Notes: generated by a model from the letters alone, not told the origin. 64,000 bases of DNA from Boesenbergia rotunda (GCA_024364735.1 JAGFNQ010005221.1:124001-188000); one strand, 5' to 3'. Numbered from the stretch's first letter, positions 11,221 through 24,994 are shown. Numbers and translations are program-made.

Positions 11221-11749
11221 AATTTAAAATTGAGGAATTTTCACATGCAAACACAACAAACATATTAAACAATAAGCAATAAATATGAAAAATTAAATTT
11301 CCAACTATTATGACTTTTGTTCTCCAATACGCCTCCCGTCGTGTCGCCATCTCATCTCCATCTTCTCCACCACCATGCGCAAGCAAGAAGAAGCCCCGAG
11401 CCGAGATAAAAAAAATTATTTTAATTTACATCCTTCAATCCTATACTCCACAAAGGAATGTACATGAAATCTAGATCGAAATAAATTAAAATAACCGGAT
11501 AAATAATGTTGTATTTAATTACAAAAATTAAATACTAACTAGCTTCGTCAACCTTGAGGATTCAAATAAATTATTATAATCATACACACACAATCACATT
11601 AGCCATAATAGTTGGATCTTATGCCTGCAACCAAAGAGTTAGCCTACGCACATCCTACTATTATCCGACATAAAATTATATATGAAAAATGCATGAAAGT
11701 AACCGAATCCAAAACACAAAAACCCGGAAACCTTGGCTCTGATACCAAT
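11221..11749 (-). mobile_element. Leader and PBS of a truncated LTR element
   Basis: The minus strand reads CCAACA/ATTGGTATCAGAGCC at 11755-11735: an LTR end followed at once by the initiator-tRNA-Met primer-binding site. The rest is an AT-rich untranslated leader that stops abruptly against the pol remnant, so this element has lost its coding part. Confidence 0.7.
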
Positions 11750-13076
11750 TGTTGGTTTCAGTTTCCCGTTCGATTAGATTGCTCTCCATGCCCCTAGATT
11801 AAAATTTTCTATTAATTAGAAACAACCCGGATGCATGGAGAGAACCTTTCCGAGCGATCATTTTCATTATCGTACTAATCGATTGAGCGATCTCTTGAAC
11901 AGACTTGTTGTTCAAGCAATCTAACTCTTCTAATCGATTAGCCGCGGAATAGACGATGATTTGATCACCGATTTTTGTGTTTATATTCGGGGTCCATGAC
12001 AAAACATGAATATAATAATTAAACTAGATGCAAGAATAACCCAAAACAAGATTTATACCTCTTGTTTACCTCGCAATCTTCTACCGTATTCCTATCCTCT
12101 TCTTGGACGTTGTGTGAGTGATGATCTTTCAAGAAATGAAGTCACCAAGACACCTTCTTCCTCCTCCAAGCTTACGCCAAAACCTTAACACCAAGATGGT
12201 GTTGCGTCGGCCACCAAATTCCTTTCTTCCTCCTTGCACCGCCGACTCTAGCCTTCCCTCTTGGATGCACTGACCACAGGAGAGAAGAAAGAAGAAAGAA
12301 GGAAGAAGATGAAGAAGAAGAAAAGAAAACCCAAGCTCTAGCCACCCTCTTCCCTTCCTCTTGCTTGCGGCAACCACTTCCAAGGAAGGAGATGGTTCTC
12401 CTTCCTTCTTCCTTGTGCCGTCGGCCACTATCCCATCCAAGAGGATGCGCCGGTCAAAGAGTAGAGAGGAAGAGGAAGAAGAAGAGGAAGAGAAAAAAGC
12501 TCTTTCCCTTGCTCCAAAACCCGTCGGCCACTCCCCTTGATGCCTTGCGACGCCACAACCCTATGAGAGAGAAGGGAGAGAGGAAGGGAGGAAAGAAGCC
12601 CTAGGGTTGGTTCTTCTGGCCTTGGTCTCATGACTCATGAGGTATATATAAGCTACAATAGAGACCATGAGAAGGAGTTGGTTTTGGTCTCCTAATGGAT
12701 CCTAAGCCCGATCCATTAATGATAACCCGGTCCACTAAGGGGTTATCAGTGAACTACCGCACCAACCCCCATAAATAAATATGGGTTCCATCATATTATG
12801 TGTACATAATCTCTCCATGTTTAAGATCTCGCATGCCCATTAATTAATTAAATTATTGATGATTTAATTAATTAATATCCAACTCCATGAGTAGTACCAC
12901 TCAATCTTATCATCATGTCGGACCAAGTCCACCTGCAAGATTTACATGATGAACTTTATGAGCTCCTCAAGGGGACATCATCATCCTAATGCATTAGGAC
13001 ACGGTTCCTTCTATAATCAATGACACTCCATGTAAATAATATTATTTCCCAATTTATCGGGCCTATTGATTTAACA
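11750..13076 (-). mobile_element. 5' LTR of minus-strand element, 1327 bp
   Basis: It is bounded by TGTTGGTTTC (11750) and GATTTAACA (13076), directly beside the PBS described to its left. Its right edge interrupts the zinc-knuckle region of a gag frame in the neighbouring element, which shows it inserted there. A TATA-like TTATATATACC sits near 12645 on the minus strand. Open frames inside it are low-complexity. Confidence 0.7.
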
Positions 13077-13830
13077 AATAAATCTCACCACAGTGGAAGT
13101 AGGTCTCTTCCTTAAGCACCCCGCCTTTGGCTTTTAGTGCAGTAGAGTTGGCCTTGCCTTTGGCTTGAGTCTTATCCTTGCCCTTAGGTTTCCATTTGCC
13201 TTTGCCCTTCTGTACCATCAGTACATTACTGGTCTTGGTTTTCTTCAGATTGGGTTCAGCAGTTCTCAACATGCTGAGCATCTCAGGCAATGGCTTGTCA
13301 ATTTCGTTCATGTTATAGTTCATGACAAATTGATTGTACCCTTCCGGCAACGATTGCAGGATAAGGTCCGTGGTCAATTTTTGACCCAATGGAAATTCTA
13401 GACTTTCAAGGTTCTTGACATACCCAATCATCTTGAGTACGTGAGTTCCTTCTTGCATCTTGCATGCAAATATGACCTTAGACATCTCAAACCGCTTGTG
13501 CCTAGCTTGCCCTTGATATAGTTGTTTTAAGTGCTCAACCATATCAAGTGCATCCATGTTCTCATGTTGCTTCTGAAGCTCAGAGTTCATGGTGGCAAGC
13601 ATGAGACATGATACATCACGTGCATCATCCTAATGCTTCTTGTAAGCATCCTTTTCGACGCGAGTGGCGGTAGTGATACGTGCTTCTGGAAGAGGTTGCT
13701 CTAGGACGTACAATTTTCATTCTTGTTTGAGGACGATCGTCAAGCTTCTGTACTAGTCTAGAAAATTAGTTCCGTTGAGCTTGTCCTTCTGAAGGATGGA
13801 TCGCAAAAAGAGAGTATTTGACGTGTTAGA
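13077..13830 (-). pseudogene. Ty1-copia gag remnant
   Basis: The minus-strand frame runs from about 13830 with KLNGTNF and a YRSL/LEQPLP-like region, through a stop near 13690 and another near 13635, to an open stretch (MLATMNSELQKQHENMDALD and onward) with the UBN2-type gag helices, LILQSLPEGYNQFVMNYNMN, and a basic GKGKWKPKGKDKT linker. It ends at YFHCGE, the first half of the CCHC knuckle, exactly where the LTR at 13076 begins. The product would be the capsid/nucleocapsid protein of a Copia element. Confidence 0.8.
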
Positions 13831-15134
13831 CAATATGGTGATTTACAACAGTAAAATATGCAGAAATAAGTATCATATCTAGATCATTTAATTATGTCTT
13901 TAATTAAATGACACTCCCACTGAATTGTAGAGCTTTGGTAGGGGCTAGTCATGGATGTAGGAAAACTCAATTTGCCCGCATTACTAGCTCCAAACCAAAT
14001 AACGACTACATTCATGTAGGACAAGATCCATATTATACCTGATCTTGAGTTAGTTTTGGCTAATCGCCCAAGACTTAATATAATTAGGTAGGTAATATTT
14101 TACTAATTACATCTTATGCAACTCTTGGAAACAAAGGGTCAAGATCCACATTACACATCATCTTGAGTTAGTTTTGGCTAATCGCCCAAGACTTTATATA
14201 ATTGTTCTCTTACCTAATTTTTCCAACTTTTGGGATATGCCTCTAAGTTTTTCAATCCAATTGAGGTGACTTAGTTAAGTCTCACCCAAAGTTCGATAAC
14301 GGGATATCACAATTGTCTACCAAGATAAAATGTGTCCCTTTGTTTTGGCAAACCCAACAACAAATGATCGAGGTAGTTTATGAGTACCAAACCTTGGTAG
14401 ATATATCAAGTTGGCTTTATTAACATAAATGTTTATCTAATCATGCATCACATACACACATTGCATATATCAACATATAATCGGTAAAATATGACATGGT
14501 TATGACCCGTATACTATGATTTTCTCAAGCCAATGAGAAAATCGATGGTCAACCTAGGGATAACATCTTCTCCAAGTGCATCCTTCGGTCGTCATGTGTC
14601 ATCGGCTTCCTTCTTGTAACTTCATTCTTCAATGGACATTTTACTCCTCATTTTGTACATTACAAATTAGGAAAACTCAAGTTATATTCGAGTCTAAATC
14701 ATAGTATTATGAATTATATTACAACTAGAAAAATAGAGATAAGGCACGACACGTAGGTCGTATTATGAATTATATTACAACATGCGCGCATACATATATA
14801 CATCCAATCATATTAGGGTTAAGGCCATAACCATGCACCATGTCATCAATCACACACAAAAGATTTAGGACATCAATTTTTATTATGATTGTAAAATGCT
14901 CATGAGTCGAAACCATAGGTTATAAAATTTGTTGAGTGCAATTGAACCATAGCACACTTTCATATTCATATGATAATGCTATGGACTTTTAGTTTGATCA
15001 ACATAAACTTTTGTATCTCAACAAATGCTCATACATTATACAATTCATAACAAAATTATGTCCTATTTCTATATCACATATAAAAGTTTTTTTAACTTTA
15101 TATGATCTTTCGCAAGTGGCTCTGATACTACTAC
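13831..15134 (-). mobile_element. Copia leader with PBS and internal direct repeat
   Basis: Non-coding sequence between gag and its LTR. A decayed primer-binding site (TAGTATCAGAGCCA) lies at 15129-15116 on the minus strand. Two copies of a block of about 65 bp around CTTGAGTTAGTTTTGGCTAA lie at about 14026-14090 and 14148-14210. A second small repeat, CGTATTATGAATTATATTAC, lies near 14700 and 14759. Confidence 0.6.
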
Positions 15135-15598
15135 TGTAGGGATCTATAGACAAAAATATTCAAAAAATCACAACGGAAATAAGAGATCCCATGAGCGATC
15201 CATGTGAAAGAAAACTCATATAAAGTTAATTTGCAAATTCATATCGTACAGGTATACCTTTGGCGCGTGTCATTCGCTTATCCCGCTTGTCTGAGGTATA
15301 CCAAATCTCTTGCACGTTCAAGTTTCCGTGCCTTTATGCGTCTCCACACGAACACGCTCTGTCAAGCTTCGGAGAAAAATTATCTTTGTGGTGCTAGCCA
15401 TAAGAGGAGATTCACAAAGCAAGAAGGAGAGGGAGAAGAGGGATTTTGGCCAAGAGAATGAATATATGGTCAGTACAATACATGCAAATATACATATCCA
15501 TATCAACCTCACATGTGGAGTACGAAGGTCATAAATCCTCGAACTTGAATGGTCACTAGACCATATGCAAATAAAATAACTCATGTACATGTCATCCA
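15135..15598 (-). mobile_element. 5' LTR fragment of the gag-bearing Copia
   Basis: It begins TGTAGGGATCTATAGAC beside the PBS and continues to about 15598, where it meets sequence of the TGTCACG LTR family. The right end is therefore truncated or overwritten. Confidence 0.5.
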
Positions 15599-16070
15599 AA
15601 TGCAGTAATCATGGCTCAAACAAGTGCAGCAAACACAAACAAATGCAATCCATGCAATCGTGCATATGATGCAATGACATAGTCACCCCTGACGCCAGTC
15701 AGCCACCATCACCGATCATAGATGAGGTCGAATGGATAGGACTATAACAACTATACGCACTCTGCCATCACTGCTCATGAGTGACCGAGTGGACAGGATG
15801 TTGGCGGAGGTCACACTCGTCCTATCCCAAATCATATGGGAGAGTACCGCTCTCATCTCCTAATATCACGGGAAAGATGAGGGATTCTTGTCTGCTATCA
15901 CGCTGCAGATACCTTCTGATTTATCTCTGTCAATATTTCATATTTCTATACATGATTTTTTATATGGATAGTAATAGAATGTACTTTTATCTATCTCTTA
16001 GTTATCCTTCAGCACTTCATTGTATTTTTCACGCCTGACATCTCTTTACAATAGCCCCTTAAGGTAAGGG
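15599..16070. mobile_element. Fragment of TGTCACG-family LTR
   Basis: The order of words (CTCAAACAAGTGCAGCAAAC, GCATATGATGCAATGACAT, GTCACCCCTGACGCCAGTCA, GCCACCATCAC) matches the middle of the LTRs at 27234-30557 and 58307-61344. Both ends are missing. Confidence 0.55.
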
Positions 16071-16964
16071 AAGGGGAAACCAATCTAACAAACTCTTCCT
16101 AATTCTAATTAATTTCTTGAACAAAATCCAGCAGGAGCATGGCCAGCTACCTGTCATCTAATTGTCAATACAAATACAATGGAAACCCTTCACTCAAGAG
16201 AATGGCAGCCTACATTTGTCAATGAAGTTATATGCCATTCTCTAATCTATAATACACACAATAATTATATGTATGACATCCAAACTATGCACTTAATTCG
16301 CAAATTCACACAAATTTTCTTGTTGATATGATACATGAACTCACAAAAAATATTATTTAAATCAGCTTACCATATCTGTTTGGCAGAGTTATATGTATAA
16401 TTAGTATAAGAAATTTTCTCAAAGTAAAATTTCCCATTAATTATTCCACTTTGTCCCCTCCAAAAAAAAAATCCGAACAACAAATGTATTAAAGGAATAT
16501 GTTTCCAAAGTGCCCACAGCATATTTAATATGACCAACAAATGTGTACATTTGATATTAAAGGAATATGTTTCCAAATATTTAATATTATTAGGTATTTT
16601 TTTTTCTAAGTCGGACATGTTCCTTTAATTACTCATTTGATATCATTTTTAATTTCACGAGAAATCTCATTTTTGACTAATCTAAATTATATAAATTATA
16701 AAAAGATTATTTTTTAAAAATTATTTGGAAGAAATTTATAAACTGTTAAAATTTCATACCAAATTTAATTATTATTCCGTATTTATTTTTTTTAAAAAAA
16801 ATATTTATAAATTACATTTTTAATTTATTTTAAATTCCATTTTAAATTTTTTATTTTATTTTTTAAAAGTGAAACAGATTAATAGTTTTATAACAAATTT
16901 ATTTATAATTTACTAAAATTTAAAATGTAACAGATTTTATTTTCATTTTGAAATTTTAATTTTT
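16071..16964. other. AT-rich, no gene seen
   Basis: The sequence is mostly A/T with short homopolymers. A repeated 25-bp phrase around AAAGGAATATGTTTCCAAA occurs at 16493 and 16558. Nothing coding was recognised. Confidence 0.5.
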
Positions 16965-17379
16965 TTTTAATTAGTGACTCTCCCTTCCGTACATCCTCCG
17001 AGCTTCTTAAGATTTCCCTTCCGACCACCTTGAGTTCATTATGTTGAATTGGATCTCTCAAACACTTTGTAGCCCAATTACGTGCATTCCTTGATATTAT
17101 GAACCATATTCCGATAAATTGTCTAAAGAAGGTCAGGCTACATCCCACAATGACAAAGCTAAAATCGTATGGAGTTGAGCATTCATACTCTCTCAATCTT
17201 TTAAATAAAAATAAAAAGTCTTGAACAATCGATTTCATGTATCATATTCATTCTGAGCTAGATAATTCTCATTCAAGATTGAACTCACAAATTTAAATAT
17301 CTTTGGGGCAATATAAGACACGACGCATTTAATATTAAACATATTAAAGTTTCTTTTCTAGAAAGAAGATCCTTTCTTA

Positions 17380-17383
<4 letters not shown>

Positions 17384-17452
<69 letters not shown>
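17384..17452. repeat. (AT)n microsatellite
   Basis: About 34 uninterrupted AT dinucleotides. Confidence 0.98.
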
Positions 17453-17459
<7 letters not shown>

Positions 17460-18499
17460 TAACGATAAATCTAAATGATCGGATTCTTATCGGAATGAAT
17501 TTTTTTAATAGAAATTAATTTATTTAATATAAAAATAAATAAGAAAAAATATTATTTAATATGAGAATAAAAAAGTAAAAATATAATTGAATTTATACAC
17601 CTTTAATGATCCAAAAAATATTTAAAAAATTCATAATGGATTTTTATAAGTTAAAAAATTAATTTAATATAAAAATAAATAGTAAAGGATATAATTTAAT
17701 ATGAAATAAATAGGAAAGCATTTTATTTAATATGAAAACAAATAGAAAATTATATAATTGAGTTTAAACCTTTTCAATAATGATTTAAAAAATATAAAAA
17801 AATATTAAAATCATGCTGGCTATATTCTAGTCATGTAGCACTAATATGGTAAAGCGTGATTCGCTCGTCCAACGTTCTCGTCAACTCATCTTAAGGTCGA
17901 TATGGAAAAGATAAATTATGAAAATTATTAATCTAAATATTATAAATAACACATGAGAAGGACTATATATAAATAAAAGAAAGATAAGCAGCTGCTATTT
18001 TTTTTTTTTTTTTTTGATTTCGCTGCTAGATGTTGCAATCTATCTATAGCAACAGTTTTTTAGCCAAAATAGTAGCCACTAATAGCAATTCTATACCAAC
18101 AATTAAGTTTTTTATTATTTTTTTATTTTTTAATGGTTCAACTATTTTAGGATAAAAGAACACGCCTTGCGTAAATATAAAAGTTGGATGTGCTATTAAG
18201 AAAATTTTTAAATAATAAGTATACTTTTTGATAAAATATTGAATATCTTTTAATAATAGATTCAAAACTCTTCGCTTATCACTAAATCAAATAATTATTA
18301 GTAAAAAAGAATAAAGATATTGTGTTTTATATCTAGTAGATATGTATCTAATAGATATCAAAATTGAGAATTTTGATAAATTGTTCCAACTCCTTTGTGA
18401 AAATCATGTAGTTTATGAATCATTTACATCAGTTTTTTTTGGTGTGGAATGCTGGAAGCCATAACCAAACCCTAAAAAAGAATGATAGACAAATAATTA

Positions 18500-19800
18500 T
18501 ATCTATAGGAACCAATTGAGTTGATTCACAAATTATAAATCCATCCTTTTTTTTAATCTGTCTCTTCTCGGGCGCAATTATTTTTGAAAATCATTTAGGT
18601 AGTTTATGAATCATGTTTTTTGTGTGCATTGTAGTCAGGGGCATAGATAAGTGGAGACGAAGGGATGCGACTATCCTCCTTAATCAATACAATTGACGAA
18701 AATAAGTGCCTTCAATTATGCACCATCCTTACAAATCAACTCTCATGCACCTTTTATCCAATTAAGCAATATATAAATATTTGAATAACACAGTTTGATT
18801 GAGACAGACCAATTTGAAATGAACCCAATTAGAGCATTTCATGTAGGACAGATTGAATTAAGTCGACTAACAAATTATAAATCCATCATTTTTTAATAAA
18901 AATTGTCCTTTTTCTAACGGCGTCATTTATGAAAATCATGCATGTAATTTATGAATCATGTTTGTTTGTGTATGAAAATCATGCATGTAATTTATGAATC
19001 ATGTTTGTTTGTGTGCATTGCGGTCAGAGGAGTGGGCAAGTGGAGACGAAGAGGTGCGACCATCCTCCTCAATCGATATAATTGATAGAAATAAATGTCT
19101 TTAGTTATGCAACATCCTTGAAAGTCAATTCTCATATCTAATTTCTCAACTATGCAATATATAAACTATTTGGATAGGACCGTTTGATTGAGACAGACCA
19201 ATTGAAATATTACAAGGACCATCAGACACATCTGACTAAACCTTGAGTCCACCAAGATTGAATTAAGTTGATTTTAAATTTATAAATCCATCATTTTTTT
19301 TAATTTATCCTTTCTCTAGTGTAGACATTTTTGAAAATCATGCAGGTAGTTTATGAACATTTTTTTTATGTGCATGGTAGTCAGGGCGCAAGTGGGAACG
19401 GAGGCGTGCGACCATCCACATAATCAATACAATTGATAGAAAGAAATGCCTTCAATTATGTACCATCTTCACAAATCAACTCTTTTGCTTGACTTTTCAA
19501 TATCATTTTTCTCAATTAGACAATATATATAAATATTTGAGTAGGACAGCTTGATTGAGACAGACCAATTAGAAATTTCACCTATTTTGTAATTGCACAA
19601 GGATTATAAGGCACATCCTGGCTAAACTTTTGCGTCTACTAATGTAATTAATTAAGTTAATTCAATGAACAATTGAATTAAGTTGATTCACAAATTATAA
19701 ATCCATCAATTTTTTTTAATTTGTCCTTTCCCTGACGTTGTCATTTTAGAAAATCATGTAGGTAGGTTATGAATTATTTGCCTCATGATTTTGGGGGGCA
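18500..19800. repeat. Degenerate tandem units of about 380 bp
   Basis: Three full and one partial unit share ATAAATCCATC, AAAATCATG(C/T)AGGTAGTTTATGAATC, GTGTGCATTG, AAGTGGAGACGAAG, CAATTGATAGAAATAAATG and GTTTGATTGAGACAGACCAA. The same unit recurs in the second block at about 23790-24290, 24890-25490, 25490-25880 and 26200-26300. Divergence between units is high, so this is an old satellite-like array. Confidence 0.7.
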
Positions 19801-19984
19801 TACTGGAGTTCCTTGTTTATGAATAATATTTTTTTTATTCGTCAAGTAATATTATAATGATAAAGTGTTTTTCAATTTCTCAAGTATTTAAGAATCAATT
19901 TTTAGTTTTGTTAAATTTATAGATAATTTTTTCTTAATTTATAGTTGATTTAAGAATACTAAATTGATAGACTATCTATTAAGA

Positions 19985-21480
19985 CCATATTGGCCCGAAC
20001 CAAGGCCATATTGGCCCAAACCAAGGCATCATCATCATGGCGAGACATTTCCAGTTCAGAGCTTAATTTTCTCAACTCCTCAATAGAGGAGCCACCACTG
20101 TCGATTTGTTGCTGAGCTTTGCCCAGCACAGTCTCCAAGGCTTTTACCCTCTGTTCCACTTGGACCCGGGCATTAGTATTGTTCCCTAAGAATTGACACA
20201 TATCTTAGTTGACCACCCAAATATACAAAAACACAAATTGTCAAAAGCTTGTCCAGATAAACGAATCAAAAAAAAAAAAAAGAAAGTATTTTTACCTTCC
20301 TCATTTCTTTGGCAAAATGGTTCGTCTTAGCCAAGCCATCGTACTCAATTTGCACGTGGCTTGGACGTTGGTGTCCCAGGCTTTCACCAAAGGGGTCAAA
20401 TAACTTGATCATTTGCACCGGATCCCTTTGATCCTCCGCCGAGACGCGCATGGAGGAAGTGACCTGCTAGAAGGCATGAACGCGTTAAAAAAATGCCCCA
20501 TTGTAGGGATGGACACCGGGGAGAGGTAGAGGCTACTTCGGGCCCCGTAGTTCATTCGCCAGTCGGGGGCTCCTTTGTTGAGTCAGTCGGCAAAGCACCC
20601 ATCACCTCCTTGCACTTCGACTGCTAGCTAAGCTAGGATTCAATTATGAGGGGCGATGGATCCCTCGGCTCCAATATTACCACCTTCTCCGTGAGGGTCA
20701 TTCGATCAAAAGGATTGGAGGGGAGCCAGGTTTTTGACGACTCTGGTCGTGCCGCCCTAGATGACCCCGTTGTTGAAGGAGGTATTGGAGTGTCTGATTG
20801 CCGGGACAAGCCGGCTTAAGACACATCTGATTTCTTTTTCTTGCGCCTCTCTTGGAGTGGCACATCATCTTTCTCTGTCTTAATTGACTTCATCCGCTCA
20901 GCGGACCTCTTCTTTGGAGGAGGGGGAGGAATGACATTGGTCTCTGAGATAGGGGCTTCATTACCTCCCTCTGCCCAAGCGTCTGACTCCTCGAGCGTGT
21001 AGTCTCGCTTCGCCAACTCTGCAGCTCCTCTAGTCTCAATCTCCATGTCATTGAGGCCTAAAACCTCACAAAGTTTTGCTTACATGGTATTGGCAGCTAT
21101 ACAAGCAAGTAGATAGTCTTAATTAGTTGAAAAAAAAACAAAATAAAATACTAAGGAACTTACCGAAAATGCCTCACAATAGCCCATGAGGAATGGAACT
21201 CAACCTAAAAGTGAATAAGAAGCCATTATGAATCAGCAGGTTGATATCAAAACGTTGATCGACTAACTTTGCGTATGCATTGATAAACAAAGGGTCACTC
21301 TTAAAATTCTTCTCAACGATAGGGGTGACCCGGTAGTTCCTCGATCCAGTTGAGCAACCACTTGGGGGTTGGAAAAGGGTTGGAGGAAAAAGTAATGATA
21401 CTTCCTGCCTTTCAGAGAAGCCGGAGCCTCCGCGAAAAGTGCCAACTTCAAACGGGCTTGGAAGTAAAAAAACTCCCTAC
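19985..21480 (-). pseudogene. Decayed gypsy-type transposon (Transposase_28-like) gene
   Basis: Minus-strand frames resemble in order the plant protein family called putative gypsy-type transposon: FAEAPASLKGRKYHYFFLQP (about 21430), a KKRSAERMKSIKTEKDDVPL basic region (about 20900), KLFDPFGESLGHQRPSHVQ (about 20390), then a coiled coil VEQRVKALETVLGKAQQQID (about 20160). The blocks are separated by intron-like or decayed sequence and no complete frame exists. The family's function is unproven; it is found in gypsy-related elements. Sequence similarity was judged by eye. Confidence 0.45.
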
Positions 21481-22974
21481 TTCATGCCTCTTTAGGTAGT
21501 AAAAAAAAAATGAAAGATCCTAGGGTTCAATGGGATTTCATACAAAGTAAAGATTATAACTGCCCCACATAAATACTGAACGACATTAGGTGCTAGTTGA
21601 GGCAGGGAAATGTGGAAATATCTATAAGCATTTACAATGAAGGGGTGTACATGGAATCTTAGGATAGCTAGAGGATTTGATCATTGAATATGATTACAAA
21701 CCCTGGCGAAGGTAGATGGGAACACTCTATAGCATTCAGAATGAGCTTCAGGTGGTCATCAAGGATTTCATATTCCATCATGATGGCCTGAAACTTGTCT
21801 CTGTTTATGTCAAATTCCATGACTATGTACCACAGGCCAGGAATCCTCATTGGAGCTTATTCCACTATTTTCGATCTCAGCGGAAGAAACACAATGGAAA
21901 AGAGATGTAGAGAGGACAGACTTACGCTCTAATGAAATAGAGAACAAGCGTCGGAGAGAACAAGAGAATCGTCGGAGGAAGAAGAGCGGAGGACAAGACG
22001 ATTAACATTCACAAATTAGTTTAAGTCTTCACGAAAAGAGGTGTTATACCACCGCTCCTTTTTCCTAAGTTGCCGGATTATATGCGCCACAATAGGCGGG
22101 ATGAGATCCTGACCGTCGAAGTGTAACTGACCGCAGCCGCTTCGAATTCCATTCTGCCATAAAAGCATGCACCAAATCATGGCAGTAATGCAACAGAATA
22201 CGTCGACCTGTGTGGCGTTAATAGGTGGCAGAGAGAAAGGTACGGTCTTAATGACATGAGATATCAAGAAATCGGGTATTAATTACCCCGCATGTGTGCA
22301 CCATTCTGCATTAAACAACGCATAGAGTGTGTTGAGGAGAGCGTACGGAGTGAGACACGTCAACATTTGACCAGTAAAGGCTTCGGGCCCAAATATGGGT
22401 GTAGTCAATCAGATCAACACTTCCTTCGACTAGACCTGACGAGGAGACTTATGATACGGGAAATATTGGGTCTCTTAACCATGTAGGATAAATCCTAATC
22501 AAATGACTGACGTGGATCGACTTGGAGACACATGGCAATAGGGGTCAAAAGAACAGTGATATATTCATGGGATAGGTAGGTCGGCTGGACAGACAGTAAA
22601 GTAAGATTATCGTCGAGTGGCAGATCATCTGTACGCCCGAACAACATGTCTCTACAAACGGCCAATCAACATATCACTCCAAATGGCTGATCGACGTATA
22701 ACTTCAGACGACCGATTGATGACCTACTTGCCTGAGTCATTTAACTTCATAGTGTTACCAACCCGGTTGCAAGGTTAATATCCCTCTGATCGACGGATTT
22801 TCTTGCCCAAAACATCTCATATATATATGTAGAGTCCGCCCACATACGCACGGCCGATCGACTGATATGCTTCTTTCCTTGGACCATTCTAGATACTTGA
22901 GCTGTAGCTTAATCAACTATCTCTCATGGACCATAATTTGACTATCTCATTGAGCCAGACTAGATCGTTTTTTT
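21481..22974. other. No confident gene; spacer between duplicated blocks
   Basis: The minus-strand frame at 22016-22267 and the frames near 21700 show no domain I can name. They may be more of the decayed element. From 22500 to 22950 the sequence has LTR-like GC content (CCGATCGAC, CGATTGATGACC) but no LTR ends. Confidence 0.4.
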
Positions 22975-24604
22975 TTATTAGCGACTCTCCTTCCGGACAC
23001 CCTCCGGGTTTCTTAAGATTTCCCCTCCAGCCACCTCGAGTTCATTAAGTTGAATTGGATCTCTCAAACTCTCCAGTGTCCTTGTAGCCCAATTATATGC
23101 AATCCTTGGGATTATAAATCATATTCCGATAAATTGTCTAACGAAGGTCAGGCTACATCCAACAATGACAAAGCTAAAATCGTATGGAGTTGAGCTTTCA
23201 TATTCTCTCTATTTAAAATAAAAAATAAAAATAAAAAGTCTTGACCGATCGATTTCGTATGTTATATTCATTATGAGCTAGATTGAACTCACATATATTA
23301 TATTTCATATTCTCATTCAAGATTGAACTCACAAATTTAAATATTTTTGGGGCAATTTAATAAACGACGCATTTAATATTAAACATGTTAAAGTTTCTTT
23401 TCGAGAAAGATAAAAGAATACGCCTTTCGTAAATACAAAAGTTGGATGTGCTATTTAGATAATGTTTAAAAATTAAGTACACTTTTTGATAAAATGTTTA
23501 ATATCTTTTAATAATACATTCAAAACTCTTAATTTCAAATCTAATTCACTTATCACTAAATCAAATAATTATTAGTAAAAAAGAATAAAGATATTATGTT
23601 TTATATCTAGTAGATATGTATCTAATAGATATCAAAATTGAGAATTTTGATAAATTGTTCCAACTCTGTGAAAATCATGTAGTTTATGAATCATTTACAA
23701 CAGATTTGTTTTTTTTTTGGGTGTGGAATTGCTGCAAGCCATAACCAAATCCTAAAAAAGAATGATAGACACATTATATCTCTAGGAACCAATTGAATTG
23801 AGTTATTCACAAATTATAAATCCATCCTTTTTTTTTAAATTTGTCCCTTCTCGGGCACAATCATTTTTGAAAATCATTTAGGTAGTCTAAGAATCATGTT
23901 TTTTTGTGTGCATTGTAGTCAAGGGCGTAGGCAAGTGGAGACGAAGGGATGCGACTATCCTCCTTAATTAGTACAGTTGACAAAAATAAATGCCTTCAAT
24001 TATGCACCGTTCTTACAAATCAACTCTCATGCACCTTTCATCCAATTAAGCAATATATAAATATTCGTGTAACACAAATTGATTGAGACAAACTAATTTG
24101 AAATGAGACCAATTAAAACTTTTCGGGTAGGAACAGATTGGATTAAATCGATTCACAAATTATAAATCCATCATTTAAAAGAAAATGTCCTTTCTCTAAC
24201 TACGACATTAATGAAAATCATGCATGTAGTTTTGTGTGCACTGCGGTCAGAGCAGTAGGCAAGTGGAGACGAAGAGGTGCGACCGATGACAGATCTTCTA
24301 TTCCACTCAGTTTCTGTTCTACCTAAACGACTCGTTGGCTATCCGATCGTCGATCGAATATCATCGATGATCTTTGTCTCGAATAAAATTATATCCTCGA
24401 GATACGGTAAATCTGTCAGGATCGCCGTAATTGGATCTCGTCGGATTCACCGTCGAATCCGATGAGATTACAATTACAACGATTCCGACCGATTCATCGC
24501 TCTTCCGGATATCATTTGATTCGAAACGACGATAAAAAATCATCGATGTTGTCCGATCGGTACTCGGACGGCTCGTCGACCGTCGCCGACAAATATGAGA
24601 CAGG

Positions 24605-24850
24605 CAGGATAGAAAAAAATGATTAATGAGGTTTTTCCAACCAACTTCGAGCGATCGGCCCGATCATACGGAAGTTTTCGACCGGCCGTCAAGATAAATC
24701 GAGAAGCGCTCGTAGTGAACGGCCTAGAAGTCCAGCGTCCCAGGGTCCACATCTCATTTAGAGGAAAAATATAAATACGTTGTAGCTGGGGATCGAATCA
24801 CAGATATCTATAATAATGACTAGTCACCCTACCATTATATTATAGCCCCG
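24605..24850 (-). mobile_element. tRNA-derived SINE, minus strand
   Basis: Read on the minus strand, 24850-24781 gives a tRNA-like head: ATAATGGTAGGGTGACTAG as box A and TGATTCGATCCCC as box B. The body follows (ACCCTGGGACGCTGGACTTC, CGAGCGCTTCTCGATTTATC). The same head and body occur on the plus strand at 26484-26730. Its flanks belong to a palindromic element related to the MITE at 24995. Confidence 0.65.
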
Positions 24851-24994
24851 ATAACCAGACATGATAGAGATCCTCTGGGTCATCGACCAGCCGACCATCA
24901 TCCTCAATCGATATAATTGACAGAAATAAATGCCTTCAGTTAAGCACCGTCCTTAAAAGTCAATTCTCACGCACCATTCTCACTGTTTATTTTC

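Larger units (their letters stand above)
16965..19980. repeat. Large duplicated block, copy A
   Basis: Collinear with 22975-26460: both start with GACTCTCC(C)TTCCG, pass through TGACAAAGCTAAAATCGTAT, TGTGCTATTAAGAAAATT-like sequence and TAGATATGTATCTAATAGAT, and end in AATTGATAGACTATCTA. Copy A is cut at 19981 by a decayed gypsy-type gene. I find no gene inside; the frames at 16903-17238 and 18044-18265 are chance frames in the repeat. Confidence 0.75.

Noticed and set aside
12129..12631. Several overlapping open frames, lysine- or leucine-rich
   Set aside because: Purine/pyrimidine-rich promoter part of the 1327-bp LTR; both strands open because of composition.
24781..24850. Possible tRNA gene on the minus strand (also 26491-26560 on plus)
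   Set aside because: Boxes A and B are present but no cloverleaf with acceptor stem can be formed; body and target repeats show a SINE.
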